NCBI GenBank assembly: GCA_963921825.1
Contig: OY997594.1
Span: 33,400,956-33,464,955 of the forward strand
Length of the DNA stretch: 64,000 nt
Direction of reading: 5' to 3'
Origin: Erodium maritimum
Taxonomy: Eukaryota > Streptophyta > Magnoliopsida > Geraniales > Geraniaceae
The notes under the pieces are model-generated. The model was not told where the DNA came from, did no database searches, and was given only the letters and a program-made list of their open reading frames with translations. The translations under genes were made by a program, and so were the position numbers. This document shows, piece by piece, positions 1-12,594 of the stretch. Each line of letters starts with the position of its first letter. The stretch's first letter is position 1.

Positions 1-751
1 GGACCATTTCACCTTCCGTGCCAAAACAGTGGCCCTGACCACGTCTCCTACCGGGCCGGTCCATGGCCCGCCCCGTAGCAGTGACGATTTCGCACTCATC
101 ACACCCGTCACGTCTACCCTAGGGAACTCGTATCCTACCCTGCTCATAGCGACCCACACATTTGTGCGTCACAGACGGTCGACCACCAATCTAATGACAC
201 ACGTACAACAAATCCAAGACCAAACACAAGTCACCTCAACCTCAATCATAAGCCGACAAGGCCAACCAAATAAAAAACACGCCCACCGGGCCAACAAAGT
301 CGAAACACGCCCACAGGGCTAACCCAAGTCAAAACACGCCCACAACGCCAATCAAAATCAAAACACGCCCACAGTGCCAACCAATTTCCAAAACTTTTCC
401 TTTTCATAAAAAAACCCCATTTCTTGACATCACGTAGTTACAACCCGGTCCAGGCGTCCCCGAACTACATTGTACCCACTTGATATCAGCACTGTTACGC
501 TCGACTACATGGGCGCCCCTGAGACGAGTCGCGACAGCTTAAAAACGTTTCACGCAGCAACACACAAACAGTATGCCAGTAATAACCGTACTGCACATAC
601 ACACAAACACAAACAGGACTCAAAACACTACGAGTCTACACACGGTTCCCGACTTGCGTACCCAACGCACGAAGGGACTTTACTGACTCGACTCTCCCCA
701 CCTAATTGACGTACAGTCCGAGGTGTGAAACCTCAAGCTCTGATACTAAGC
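1..751 (-). mobile_element. Leader (5' internal region) of a Ty3/gypsy element, minus strand, truncated by the window edge
   Basis: This is the untranslated leader that follows the 5' LTR at 752-6793; the rest of the element lies left of the window. On the minus strand it begins with a primer-binding site at 731-751 and resembles the leader of the plus-strand element at 50039-51237: both share the TCCGAGGTGTGAAACC block next to the primer site, a GGCGCCCCT block and a GTTACAACCCGGTCCAGGCG-type block (about 437-456). Between about 255 and 385 there are four imperfect repeats built on ACACGCCCAC. No open frame worth calling is present. The family call is strong; its coding content is unknown. 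Confidence 0.75.
731..751 (-). other. Primer-binding site of the left gypsy element
   Basis: Read on the minus strand the site is GCTTAGTATCAGAGCTTGAG, directly after the LTR end (...GGGGCGTGACA). It matches the initiator-Met tRNA 3' end (TGGTATCAGAGC) with one change, TTAG for TTGG. The same place in the other two elements reads TTTGGTATCAGAGC (near 7790-7806) and CTTGGTATCAGAGC (50040-50053). Confidence 0.75.
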
Positions 752-1931
752 TGTCACGCCCCAAATTCAGTAGAACCGAACTCGGAACGCGAACGTTTAA
801 AACAATAAAACATTTTCAATCCTTTTAAATAAATCACTTTAAAACCATCAAATAGTTAATCAAAATAATTATTTACAACTCAAAAGTATCTCCCAACAAG
901 CGGACAAAATACAAGTGTACGTCGCTAGACTCAAAAGTAAACCCGGACTCCCGCTCCTAGCTCTTAAAGCTTCGGAAGCTCACCTAGTCCATCCTGCGAC
1001 CAGTACCTGTAGGAAAAGCAGCTAGGGATAAGCGTTCGCTCACCACCACGGATAACAGACTGACTACGGCATACTTAGCATACAATGCCGGTAACACCAA
1101 CAACAACCCGACTGACACACACAAACTGTTACTTTCCTCAACCGAATCAACACTCGGACCCGTAATGTAGACCCGACACAACGATTAACGACTTCCTCCA
1201 AAGACACGACAGATAACCACGCAACTCCCAAGATCACTAAGGATCGCACACCAAACAATATCACAAAGGATCGCACTCCCTGTCAGGCCAGGCGGTCGAC
1301 CTGTCGCACTTTTCCCGACACAAAGTCGGATCAGGCTGTCTACCTGTCACCCCAATCCACGCACGCGCGACCAGGACCCCTTTCCTCACAGGCGGTCCCC
1401 CTACCCCGTCTGAACATGCAGACGCGTGCGATCACAGGACCCCCGTTATTATGAAGCGGGCCCCCAACCTCAGGTAACCACAATCACAAACAAAGTTCAA
1501 CAAATAGCAACAACACCGGTTTGACACTCCACATGCACTCATGGCCACCCAAGACACCAACGGTAAAACACGAGTTCAACAACCCCACGGGCACTCAAGG
1601 CCACCCAAAACACCAACGGTAGAACACAGGTTCAACAACCCCACGGGAACTCAAGGCCACCCAAAACACCAACGGTAGAACACGGGTTCAACAACCCCAC
1701 GGGCACTCATGGCCACCCAAGACACCAAAAGTAAAGACACGGGTTCAACAACCCCACGGGAACTCATGGCCACCCAAGACACCAACAGTAAAGACACGGG
1801 CTCTCATGGCCACCCACGACACAGCAGTAAAATACGGGCTCTCATGGACACCCAAGACACAGCAATAAAATACGGGCTCGCATGACCACCCAAGACACCA
1901 ATTAAACAATCAACCTCCGGGCATAACCAGA

Positions 1932-4900
1932 TGTCATGCCCCAAATTCAGTAAAATCGAACCTGGAACGTGAACGTTTTAAAACAATAAAACCATGAAAC
2001 CTGTTTGCATAAACACTTTAAAATCTCCATTTAATTACTCAAAATAATATTTACAACTTAAAAAATATGTCCCAACACGTGGACAAAAGTAAAAGGTATC
2101 TGTCACTAGACTCACAAGACAAAAACCCGGACTCCGCTCCTAGCTCCACAAACTTCGAGCGCTCACCTAGTCTGTCCTGTGATCAGTACCTGTAGGAAAA
2201 GCAGCTAGGGGTGAGCGTTCGCTCACCACCACAGATAACAGACTGACTACGGCATAATTAGCAGACAATGTCGGTAACACCAATAACAAAGTCAACACCG
2301 GGGAACACTGTCCCCAACCCAAGTACTCTGACTGAACATACACCCACTGTTACCTTCCTTGACCAACTCAACACTCTGACCCGTAAAGTAGACCCGACAC
2401 AATGATCACGACCTCTTCCAAGGACTCAAAAGAAAGCTACGCAACACCAAACAAGATCACAAAGGATCGCACACCAACCAAGATCACAAAAGATCGCACA
2501 CCAAACAAGATCACAAAGGATCGCATACCAGCTGCTCAGTAACCTCTCCCACTCACACGAACACGGATCAGGCTAGCCAAAGAATGCTTACAACCTGTGA
2601 TACTCAAACTCGGACCAGGCCAGCCAAAGAATGCTTGCAACTTGTTGATACTCAAAATCGGATCAGGCTAGCCCAAGAATGCTTACAACCTGTTGATACT
2701 CAAACTGTGTCAGGCCAGCCAAAGAATGCATGCAACCTGTTGATACTCAAACTTTGTCAGGCCAGCCAAAGAATGCTTGCAACCTACCGGGATCCGCAAT
2801 CACAATCACAATCACAATCACAATCACAAGCAAGTTCATCAACCAGTAACAGCACAGGTTCAACACTCACAGGCACTCATGGCCACCAAGACACCAACAG
2901 TAAAACTCGGACTCAACAGCCCCACAGGCACTCACGGCCTCCCAAGATACACCAACAGTAACTCACGGGCTCAACAACCCCACGGGCACTCACGGCCTCT
3001 CAAAACTACCAACAGTCACTCACGGGCTCAACAACCCCACATGCACTCACTGCCTCCCAAGACACACAAAGGTAAAGACACGGGTTCAACAACCCCACGG
3101 GCACTCATGGCCACCCAAAACACCAAAGGTAAAGATATAGGTTCAACAACCCCACGGGCACTCATGGCCACCAAAAACACCAAAGGTAAAGACACGGGTT
3201 CAACAACCCCACGGGCACTCATGGCCACCCAAGACACCAATACTAAAGTAACACGGGTTCGACAACCCAACGGGCCCTCATGGCTACCCAGACACCAACG
3301 GTAAAGTACGGGTTCACAACCCCACGGGCACTCACGGCCACCCAAAATACCAATAATAATACCACGGGCTCTCATGGCCACCCAAGACTCGACAATAACA
3401 ACACGGGCCCTCATGGCCACCCAGACACCAACGGTAAAGTACGGGTTCAACAACCCCACGGGCTCTCATGGCCACCCAAACTCAACAATAATAACACGGG
3501 CTCTCATGGCCACCCAAAACACCAAATTAAACAGTCAACCTCCGGGCATGGTCATATGTCTCCAGTAATTCTAATATCACTAAGTTCTCTGTTCCTACGA
3601 AACTACTAAGTGTCACATGCTTTTCTCAATAAACGCTACATTCCCGTATCATACTTTTCTAATATTTAAAACAACCTACTCAACCCACGACACCCGGTGT
3701 CACATGCAATTCTACTGTTAACTTTCCCCAGTCAGGGCCGAGATCCGGCTACTTTTCCCTACCTCGTGCGTGTTCTCCCAAAGCCAACCAACGAGCTCCA
3801 GTGATGATCTCAATCACTCACCCAGCTTTCCCTTGCCTCGGTCCGTGGCACGATCTAAAAGAACACAATTTAAAGGCACTTAACAACTCGCAGGAATAAA
3901 CTGAAAATCATTAAACTCGATGCCCAAACTTAACCCCGACAATGTCGATCACTCCCAAACTCCACAAATACTCGACATTGTCGATAAGGGACCCGTAAAG
4001 GCCTGATTCGCCCGTAATGGCGAATCTGCCCGGGTTGTGTAAATGCCCTTCCAGGTCTCCAAAAATTCCTGTTTTCGTTTCTACGGTCTTAGAATAATTC
4101 AAGGGTCCCAATGTACTTGCCCGAATCGAATTCCGACTCCCGAGTCAATTAATTTCCGTTTCAAGTTTCTAAAACCCGTTGCTTGTAACTTTTCCAATTT
4201 AAATCCAATTTCCGATTCGGTTAAGGATAAATGGTCCGGGGAACGTTTTAAACCACCCGAACACAAAACCCGATCACCCGAGCACGTGGGCCCCACCCGG
4301 CCAAGCTAGGCCGTGGGCCCTTGGGTTCATGTGGGGCTCGGCCACCATGGTGGTGGCCGGAGCTCCTCCCGAGCTCCCGGTCGCCGGAAAACGTTCAATC
4401 AACCCTCCAAACACCTCTAAAACGTCTTCGACACTTCCCCAACCTCCATACAACCCTAAATCATTCACTTTAACAAACCCCTAACTTTCCAAAATAAACA
4501 AAACGAGAATCGGTCAGGGTATTACCGTAGAGGAGGATGAGGGGAACGAGATTGCTCCTTGCCTTGAGACGATCCAAGGGCTCGATAATCTCCAAACCCT
4601 AGCTCTTTCTCTCTTCTTCTTCTCATTCTCTCTAAAACCCTCTCTTCCTTTTCTCTTTTTTTTCCTTTTTCTTATGTGTTGGCCGACCACCCCTTAAGGG
4701 TGTGGTCTTCATTTTCCCCCCAAAACTAACACCACCACTTGTTTGAAAAGTGGCAAGGTGGGTCCCACACCTTTTGGAAAATATCTACTTGATATTTTCC
4801 AATCAGATTCGCGAAAAACGGATGTTTCGGGCCCCGAACGGGCACTTTTCCCAAGAAATTACGAAACTTGACGGGCTACAAGGAAACGGCTCAACTAAGA

Positions 4901-5179
4901 CCGCTGCGATTACGGCTAAGCTTTTGGATCCAAAACGGTCCTCGAATGGACCAAAACGTCGCTCGGTTGACTTTTCCAGCGAAAAGTCAACATTTCCCAA
5001 AAACGATCAGAAAGTTGCCCTGAGTTCCCCGGAACTCACTTTGGTCGATAACGGTGTCAACTTAAGTCCGATATGACACTCGGGGTCATTTTAGGTTCAC
5101 TTAACTGTCAGTCGTAAAAAATTTAAATTTTCCTGTTTTTCACAGGTTTGACTGGCGTTGACCGGTAGTGGTTATTACA
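1932..5179 (-). mobile_element. Nested solo LTR, same gypsy family
   Basis: Full-length LTR of 3248 bp: TGTAATAACCACTACCGG on the minus strand at 5179 down to GGGGCATGACA at 1932, with no internal region on either side. The flanks read CCAGA (1927-1931) and CCAAA (5180-5184), a 5 bp target duplication with one change. Removing it rejoins the outer LTR sequence (GGGCATAACCA then AATGCCTCCAG), which matches the uninterrupted order in the copies near 15950 and 21570. It therefore arose as a full insertion followed by LTR-LTR recombination. Confidence 0.85.
2570..3540 (-). repeat. Minisatellites inside the nested LTR (about 48 bp array, hexamer tract, 57 bp array)
   Basis: Three arrays lie side by side. 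Around 2570-2790 a roughly 48 bp unit with CCAGCCAAAGAATGCTTGCA recurs about five times. At 2797-2830 there is a short CACAAT hexamer tract. From about 2880 to 3520 a 57 bp unit (GGCCACCCAA...CCCCACGGGCACTCAT) recurs, with exact 57 bp spacing around 3100-3270. The same three arrays occur, with different copy numbers, in the other family LTRs. Long reading frames here are by-products of units whose length is a multiple of three. Confidence 0.85.
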
Positions 5180-6793
5180 CCAAATGCCTCCAGTAATTCT
5201 AATATCGAAAGTTCACTGCTCCTACGACACTACTAAGTGTCACATCCATTTCTATTGTTCGATACGTTCCCGTGTCATACGACACCACCCGGTGTCGCCT
5301 GCCTTTCTAATATTCGATAACCTTACTTAACCCACGACACCCCGGTGTCACATGCATTTCTACTGTTAACTTTCCCTAATCAGGGCCGAGATCCGGCTAC
5401 TTTTCCCTACCTCGTATGCTTTCTCCAAAAGCGCACAAACAAGCTCCGGCGTGATCTCGATCACTCGCCTAGCTTTCCCTTTCCTCTGTCTGCGGCACGA
5501 TCTAATAAGAACACAATTTTAAATACTTTTAAGCTTGCAGGCATAAACTGAATTTTAATAAACTTGACGCCCAAAAGTAACCCCGACAGTGTCGATCACT
5601 CCCAAACTTCCCAATTACTCGACATTGTCGATATTGGACCCGGAAAAGCCCGATTCGCCCGACATGGCGAATCTGCCCGGGTTTTGAAAACGCCCTTCCG
5701 GAGCTCCAAAAATTCCCGTTTTTGTTTCTACGGTCTTAGAATAACTCAAGGGTTCCAATGCAACCGACGGAATCAAATTCCGACTTCCGAGTAATTTAAT
5801 TCACGTTTAAAGTTTCTAAACCCGTCAATTACAACTTTCACAATTTAATTCCAAATTTCGATCCGGGTGTAGATTAATGACTCGGGGAACGTCCTAAACC
5901 ACCCGATCACGAAAACCCGACACCTGAGCATGTGGGCCCCACCCGACCACAATTAGGAAAATCTCCAACAAACCCCACACCTCAACTCCACCATAAACTA
6001 CTCATTTTAACTCAAACCCTAACTTTTAAACTTTACAAAACGAAAATCGGTTAGATGCTCACCGTAGAGAATGACGGTGTGAACTCGATGCTTCTCTCTT
6101 TGAGACGATCCAACGTATTGATGAACGAGAAAAGGCAACACCCTAACAAGCTCCTTCTCTTTTCTCTCTTCTTCTCCTTCTCCTTCTCTCTCTAGACTTT
6201 CTATTTTTTTTTCTTTTTTTAAATTTGTTAGCCGAACATTCATATGTCTCATCCTTTTTGTTTTGTTTCAAACCACACATTTTTACCATAATTACAAAAC
6301 TAACACCACCTTTCCATTTCTTGTTTTGTTCAATGTTACCTAACACCACCACATTGGTGACATGTGGCAAGTGGGTCCCACACCTTTTTAGAAAATATCT
6401 TCTAGATATTTTCCAATCAGATTCGCGAAATTCGGCTGTTTCGGGCCCCGAACGGGCACTTTTTCCAAGAAATTACGAAACTTCACGGGCTACAAGGAAA
6501 CGGCTCAACTAACACCGTTGTGACGACGGCTAAGCTTTTTGGATCCAAAAAGGACCTCGAACGGACCAAAACGTCGCTCGGTTGACTTTTCCAGCAAAAA
6601 GTCAACCTTTCCCAATTTGGTCAGAAAGTTTCCCTGAGTCCCCCGGAACTCACTTTGGTAAATATCGGTGTCAACTTAAGTCCGGTATGACCCTCGGGGT
6701 CAAATTTAGGTTCACTTAAGTGTCTGTCCAAAAAATTTAAATTTTCCTATTTTTCGCAGATTTGACTGGCGTTGACCGGGAGTGGTTCTTACA

Positions 6794-7806
6794 AAACACC
6801 CAGTTGAAGATGACGCGCTTAAGACACTAGCGTTCACACACGTTTCAGAAAGGTCATACCCGGACCAATAACAAGTCTGCTTTTAGCAGTCACAAGTAGT
6901 CTCACACAACAGGGAAACCCGTACACTTGTACGTCACACAGTCAACCACACAGTTCAACAATTCCACACAAGAGTCACACATTTCACAATTCACGACATA
7001 GCAATTCAACAAAAGTCTCAACGTCAATTTAACTCCACACGTGCAAACCTCAACTCGGTTTCAGGGTCCTCAACATTTTCTCTTTCTAACATAACATTCA
7101 TGTAGATATCGTGTCGTTACAACCCGATTCAGGCGTCCCCGAATTACGTTGTAACCACTTTACATCCCCCTATCACGATCGACTACAGTGGCGCCCCTTA
7201 GTCAACCCGTGATAGTACAAACACTTCAGTTTTGCAGAAATTTGGGCATGATCCGTTTGAAAATTTCACTAACCATTCGCTTACGCGGGACATTCAACTC
7301 ACATCTTGCACGAAGCATTCAGTACAACATAGCACACAACAAAACATCGCAACTTTGCACCTCATGTCTCGGTCATTCACACTAGTACCAGCCAATCAAG
7401 TCAACACTTCACACTTAACCAATCGATCAACGGCCGACCAAGGCGGCAACCCAACAAACGATCACTCAATCAAGACCAACACGTCATAAAACAGCTCGAG
7501 CATCACTCGCTAAGTCAACCTCGATCTCAATCGATCGGCATATCATTTCAACCAAGGCACACAACACAACAATAAGTCAACCTCGATCTCAATCGACCGG
7601 CACAACAATTCAACCAAGGCACACAACAAAACCCACTACAAGGTAAAACACAAACAAGTAGTGCTCGAGACTCTCGTCGTCTCAGATCTCCGCGTAGGAC
7701 ATTTCTGATTTGCGTGACCGAACACTCGACTCCTAACGACTTAACTCTACCCACCTAATTGACGTACAATCCGAAGTTTTGAAAACCCGGAGCTCTGATA
7801 CCAAAT
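6794..7806 (-). mobile_element. Leader of a second, related gypsy element (interrupted by the first)
   Basis: The minus-strand order is LTR (7807-10538), primer site TTTGGTATCAGAGCTCC (about 7790-7806), then a leader that carries the same GTTACAACCCG...CAGGCGTCCCCGAA block (7118-7145) and GGCGCCCCT block (about 7190) as the element at 1-751. Only about 1 kb of leader remains before it is cut at 6793/6794 by the first element. No gag is reached. The two elements have the same orientation and belong to sister subfamilies. Confidence 0.7.
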
Positions 7807-8389
7807 TTTCACGCCCCAAATACGGTTTAGGCCGGACTCGAGACGTGAACTAAGTAACAATAAAATAATAACAATAAACGGAAAATTAAAAGAATTATAA
7901 CTCTGAAATTTAGTTCCAAATCAACAAATTCGATGCCACGAGTCAAAAGCTCAAATCCAGATAAATAAAAACACAGTTTAGTTCATAAACAGAAAGTACG
8001 TCTTACTAAAAGATAAACCCCCGGACTCTCGATGAGCACCCGAGCTCTGAGACATACTCTACACCGACTCACCAACGAAACCTGTAAAACAGTGAAAACA
8101 GAGGGGGTGAGCTTTCGCTTATTAGGAAAAAGTAGTAACGGGAAAGGACTTCCGCTCCGTCACCATAATTACTAAGTCAAGAATATAAACTAATGACTGA
8201 CAACACGCATAGAAAACCAACAGGAACCCAACATTATCGACCATATAACCAAGCTACGAAAACATATAAACAACAGAATATTATATTGCGACGTCTACTG
8301 CGAACATCACTCAAATCCAACATGACACGAACATAAGACAAGTACACCGGGATACTCCGATCCACACACGCAGCTCAACATATCGTACC

Positions 8390-8760
8390 GGAACACCACC
8401 TCGGTCTAGATATCTTCCCGGAATCCAACATCGGGGTGGAACAAATACATCAGACCGGAATACACCCTCGGTCTAGATGTCTTCCCGGACACACAACATC
8501 GGGGTGAAACAATATACATCATACCAGAATACCTATCGTTCTAGATGTCTTCCCGGAAACGCACATCGGGGTAAGCAAGCAATACACCATATCAGAAACG
8601 CACATCGGGGTAAGTAATAGTACACCATACCGGAAACGCACTCGGCCTAGATGTCTTCCCGGAAATGCACATCGGGGTAAGCAACAATACATCACACACA
8701 TACCGGATCGGCATACACCTCGGTCGGGTATCTTCCCGTCACACGGGGTACAAGTCACAC
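8390..8760. repeat. Degenerate minisatellite in the second-subfamily LTR
   Basis: Units contain CTAGATGTCTTCCCGGAA and CGCACATCGGGGTAAG and alternate over about 370 bp, roughly five to six imperfect copies of 50-70 bp. It is absent from the main-family LTRs. Confidence 0.7.
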
Positions 8761-9449
8761 CGCACAATACCATACCAAACATGTTACACCGAACTTATCA
8801 TAACATCAAAGCTTACCGACACAACTTACCAAACACACGACACCGGTCTATCATTCACCCGATCATATCACAAAACAATAATTCATACTACATTCAACAC
8901 ATTCATTCACCCAATTATAACACGAGATCACCATTTATATCACATTCATCGCATTCATATCGCATACCATGATTCTTAAAGTAAACATGGCATATACTAT
9001 ACCTCGACATTTAAGGACTATCAACCACAATAAAACACAAACAACACATAATCTTAAGGCCCGACATGGCCACATGTGATTCTACAACACGACAATTCCC
9101 ATAATTGAAAGCGGTTATTCTAGTTAATCACATCCTATATGTAAGCTACGAATTTTCCGGTTATTAACGTCCTATATGCATACTATTAACATTCTTTAAT
9201 TAAAAGCGGTAATTACTACTCTTCCCTACCTCAAGTGCTTTCCAAACGCTTAGTCACACGAACGCCTAGTAGCCTCCTCCTCCGAGCTCGAGAATAAACT
9301 CTAGGATCATAAATTAATACTAGAATTAATAAGCATTCAAGGTCGGTTTCAATGAGAAATACATAAATTACCCCTAACGACAAACTTGGGCAAAAAGGTA
9401 AATTGGGCCCGAACAAGGCCCAATTTGGGCGGCCCACAGATCCAGCACC

Positions 9450-9640
9450 CGGTCTGGACCGTGCCCCTCAAAGGCCCGGTCTGGGATCCGGACCATGCTC
9501 CTCAGAGGGCCGGCTTGAGGCCCGGACCGTGCCCCTCAGATGTCTGGTACCAAGCCCGGACCGTTCCGCTCAGAGGGCCGGTCAGGGACCCTCTCCGTGC
9601 CGCTCAGAGAGCCGGCCAGAGGCCCTTTCCATGCCAAAAC
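9450..9640. repeat. GC-rich tandem repeat of about 43 bp in the second-subfamily LTR
   Basis: Four to five copies of a unit with GACCGTGCCCCTCAGAG and GGGCCGGTC. The array is more GC-rich than its surroundings. It generates overlapping proline- and arginine-rich frames that should not be taken as genes. Confidence 0.7.
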
Positions 9641-10149
9641 TGGGCAGACCCAACTTCTTCTTCCCCAACTTCGTTTCCACGAAAATATACTTCAAAAACT
9701 TCATTTCTAACCTCATCAAACTCCAAAATCAGTCACCAAAACCCTCAAACTTCAATACCCATAACGAGTTTCCTCAAAACATCAACAATCAAATGATTTC
9801 TAACCAAAACGTCCATTAATCTTCATCAAAACAATCATCTAACAACAAGTAGATCAAAACCCATCTAGCTCATGCAATTTCCATAGAAACCCACAACCCC
9901 AACTTAATTGAAAGTAGGGTTTTAGAGATTACTTACCTTGGGAATGGAAAGGGGTGAAGATGGAGGTGTTTTGGAGAGGTTTGGTGATGAAAATTCCTTA
10001 AAGTTGCTTCCTTTCTTCACTATCTTCTTCTCCAAGCAATGAAGCTCCCAAGCTCTCCCTTCCTCTTTTTATTTTCGGCCACCAAGGAAGAATGAGGCTG
10101 AAATGTTGTCCCAAGTGAGGCTTAAACCTAAAGTTGAATTGACCAAAAG

Positions 10150-10167
10150 CCCCCCCCCCCCCCCCCC
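10150..10167. repeat. Run of 18 consecutive C residues
   Basis: A pure poly-C tract inside the LTR at 7807-10538. Its length is probably variable and error-prone in sequencing. Confidence 0.9.
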
Positions 10168-10538
10168 TACTCCTTTCTTCTATTTTGGCACTTATGAGGG
10201 CAAATGGGTCATTAAAGACCCATTTCTTCTCCTCCAAGCCACCATGGACAAGTGTCCTAGTGGGGGCCGCCTTGTCCTTAATCATTTCCAACACCTTTAA
10301 TTTAATTAGGTTTAGTAGTTCATTAGCCTTAGTTTGACCCGAGTTTGACTTTTTAGCAAAGACCGTCATTTGAAAGGAAACGACCCAACTAAGCTAACCG
10401 TAACGACAGCTAATCTTTTTGGGTCCCGGAAAGGTCTCGAATGACTCCCGGAGTCATCGGTTGACTTTTCCGGCCGAAAGTCAACTTTCGCCAAAAATCA
10501 CAGGTTCGACCGGGATCGATCGGGGGGCGGTTCTTACA

Positions 10539-11227
10539 CTGACTACGACCACGTCCACAACCTCGACCTCGACCTCTAAAGGGTCCTCGGCTTCGTCTGG
10601 GTCCAGAGTTACCATCATATCTTGCCACATTCGCTTCAGGAATGGAGCACTGCCTACGGGGTGAGTTTGATGGTTCTTCATTAATAATTCATTATTTTTC
10701 TCTGCAACGAGCAAACAAGCAATCAGATCTGTAAATTTCTTAAACCCTTTTTTTCGATATTGCTGTTGTATGACCATATTCGAGGGATGGAACATGGAGA
10801 ATATTTTCTCAAGCATAGATTCGTCAGTTACCTACTCACCACAACTACGAAGCTTGGATAAAATTTTGAACATGGCTGAATTGTATTCATTTACGGACTT
10901 AAAGTCCTGCAGCCTGAGATTAGACCATTCATATAGTGCTCGGGGGAGAGCTATTACTTTCATGTGCTCAAACCTTTCCTTGAGCCTAACCCACAATTCG
11001 AGTGGATCTTCGTCATTCAAATACTCCCCTTTTAGGTTTTCATCCATATGATGACGGATAAAAATTGTGGCTTGGGCTTTGCTTTGCACAGATTCTTCAT
11101 TCCCTTCTTTTATTGTATCTCCAAGATTCTTAGATGTTAAATGGAGAGTTGTGTCCAATGCCCATTCATAATAGTTTTTTCCATCCAGTTGGAGTGGTGC
11201 ATACAGGCACTTGGCTATGTTTTCCAT
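10539..11227 (-). pseudogene. gag: Copia-type gag polyprotein (UBN2-like), broken and truncated
   Basis: From ATG at 11227 the product starts MENIAKCLYAPLQLDGKNYY and continues with the typical copia gag pattern: a YYEWA block, the RHHMDENLKGEY block, a WVRLKERFEH block and an LRLQDFKSVNEYNS block. This pattern is characteristic of gag polypeptides of LTR copia elements (UBN2 family). A TAG stop follows SCGE at about 10829, after which the same frame goes on with VTDESMLEKIFSMFHPSN and the LLMKNHQTHPVGSAPF block. A frame change near 10630 precedes an arginine/glycine-rich stretch (RGRGRGCGRGRSQ) seen in the next frame. The C-terminus and pol are cut off by the LTR ending at 10538. It is not functional as it stands. 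Confidence 0.8.
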
Positions 11228-11382
11228 CCTGGATATCGATCAAAACAATAGTATGTCAGAATAATTTTAATATGACATATCTGAATTTTATCATACCCGA
11301 TTTCATGTCGCTGGTATTAGATTTTTGGAACTTCTAGCCCAAAATATCATGATATTTGTAAGCTTCAAGTTACAAATATATA

Positions 11383-11785
11383 TAACCACACAATGAGCGA
11401 ACTCACGGGGTAAAATAATCGTAAAAGGTTAGTATAAACATAACCGCACACTGAGCGAACTCGTGGGGTAGCCATAATAAGTGCATAAAATTAAATATAC
11501 ATATATAACCGCACAAACGAGCGAACTCACGGGGTTTAATATATAAACACATAAATTAAATATATGTATAGATACATAACCACACAACGAGTGAACTCGC
11601 GGGGTAACCAAAATATACGCAGAAAATTAAATATATGTATAACCGCACAAACGAGCGAACTCGCGGGGTTTAATATATAAATACAAAAATTAAATATATG
11701 TATATATAACCACTCACCGAGTTAAAACTCGTGGGGTAACCAAATATCAATGTATCCGTCCACCGAGCAAGCTCGTGGGGTAAAC
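11383..11785 (-). repeat. Seven hairpin-forming repeats in the leader of the copia-type element
   Basis: Seven units of about 60-70 bp share a core that reads, on the sense (minus) strand, ACCCCGCGAGTTCGCTCGT. Cores lie near 11389-11412, 11447-11469, 11511-11535, 11580-11606, 11643-11671, 11708-11738 and 11757-11781. Each core folds as a short stem; in five the loop is TTCG or TTCA, and the last has CTTG. AT-rich spacers (ATTAAATATATG) separate them. The array lies between the primer site (12001-12015) and the gag ATG (11227), so it would be in the 5' leader of the genomic RNA. Confidence 0.75.
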
Positions 11786-12000
11786 ATAATATAGAAAATA
11801 AATATAAACACATAACGGTTATTTTCTGATGTCAAAGATCCAATGTATTATTGGAAATCACAGAGCATACTTATAAATAACAGATATAAATAAGTATGAA
11901 ATAAATATAAAATAAATTTAATAGTATCGTTAGTAGAATAAATTAACGAAACTAAATTAGTAATTATATCAGAAGTTCGTACCTTAATCGGTTTGAGCGA

Positions 12001-12491
12001 TTCGTGCTGATAACATGTTGTTATATAAATGATAAACCGGAATATAATGAGCTAATGGATTTTTGAGTATTGCTCTCAAGATTTATAACTACGAAGGTAA
12101 GAAACATAAGAATGAATGTAGTTCTCTCTTCACATTTACACTTTGGTAGTACATCTTATTTATGTCAACATGCAAATATGTCAACATGCATGTATTGGAC
12201 ATGACATGTATGGTTGAAAGTTGCTTTTCCAAACAAGTCAGCACAATTTCCTCCTATTTGTGTGCTTGAGTAGAAAATGTGGGGTCCACTATTATTTATA
12301 ACATATCTAAGGTATTTCCTATATATTTTATTCAACGATACTTATATGTAGATAATGCTATTGGGATACGGCTTGGGCTAACCAATACAAAGGCCCATAG
12401 AAATGTATAAAATCCCAACTACACATTATAACCCATACAATATCAAACTCAACGAGCTCTAATAATCCCCTAGCATAAATAACTCGTATCA
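12001..12491 (-). mobile_element. LTR of the copia-type element with adjacent primer-site-like motif
   Basis: On the minus strand the segment begins TGATACGAGTTATTTATG at 12491 and ends ATATAACAACA at 12016, a TG..CA unit of 476 bp. It is followed by TGTTATCAGCACGAA (12001-12015), a motif often found between LTR and gag in such elements, then the hairpin leader and gag. A copy of its first 97 bp recurs at 18821-18917. Directly upstream (12492-12560) is a purine-rich tract (TTTGAAGGGAAAGG), as expected next to a 3' LTR. This LTR may therefore serve as 3' LTR for the sequence to its right and 5' LTR for the gag to its left. Confidence 0.55.
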
Positions 12492-12594
12492 TTACCTTTC
12501 CCTTCAAATGATTCTTGTCCTCAAGAATCCGATTCAACCTTTCCAATCTGTCAGTAATTCCCAACGAGTCTAAACCACAAAAGTGCAAGAAATT
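12492..12594 (-). other. 3' internal tail with polypurine tract
   Basis: The minus strand encodes a short LERLNRILEDKNHLKGK peptide ending in a purine-rich stretch immediately before the LTR start. This resembles the last codons and polypurine tract of a retrotransposon polyprotein. Only about 100 bp remain before captured kinase sequence begins. Confidence 0.45.

Larger units (their letters stand above)
752..6793 (-). mobile_element. Gypsy 5' LTR (outer), split by a nested solo LTR
   Basis: On the minus strand the LTR starts with TGTAAGAACCACTCCCGG at 6793 and ends with GGGGCGTGACA at 752, next to the primer site. It consists of 5180-6793 and 752-1931, about 2.8 kb in total, separated by the insert 1932-5179. 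It shares with all other LTRs here the block GTCAACCGAGCGACGTTTTGG, the hairpin cluster around the GACACC/GGTGTC motifs, a 57 bp minisatellite (about 1540-1900) and the conserved stem-loop block at 1005-1080. LTRs near 3 kb are unusual for plant gypsy elements generally but known in some chromovirus lineages. The upstream flank is the leader of another related element (6794-7806), so this copy landed inside that element. Confidence 0.8.
7807..10538 (-). mobile_element. Gypsy 5' LTR of the second subfamily
   Basis: The minus-strand start is TGTAAGAACCGCCCCCCG (10538) and the end is ...TTTGGGGCGTGAAA at 7807, where the usual TG..CA end has decayed to AA. At 2732 bp it is homologous to the other LTRs in its first 150 bp (GGAAAAGTCAACC, GACCTTTCCGGG...AAAAAG) and last 60 bp, but its middle is different. 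It carries two private minisatellites (8390-8760 and 9450-9640) and an 18-nt C run (10150-10167). Its upstream flank is a copia gag, into which it inserted. Confidence 0.75.
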
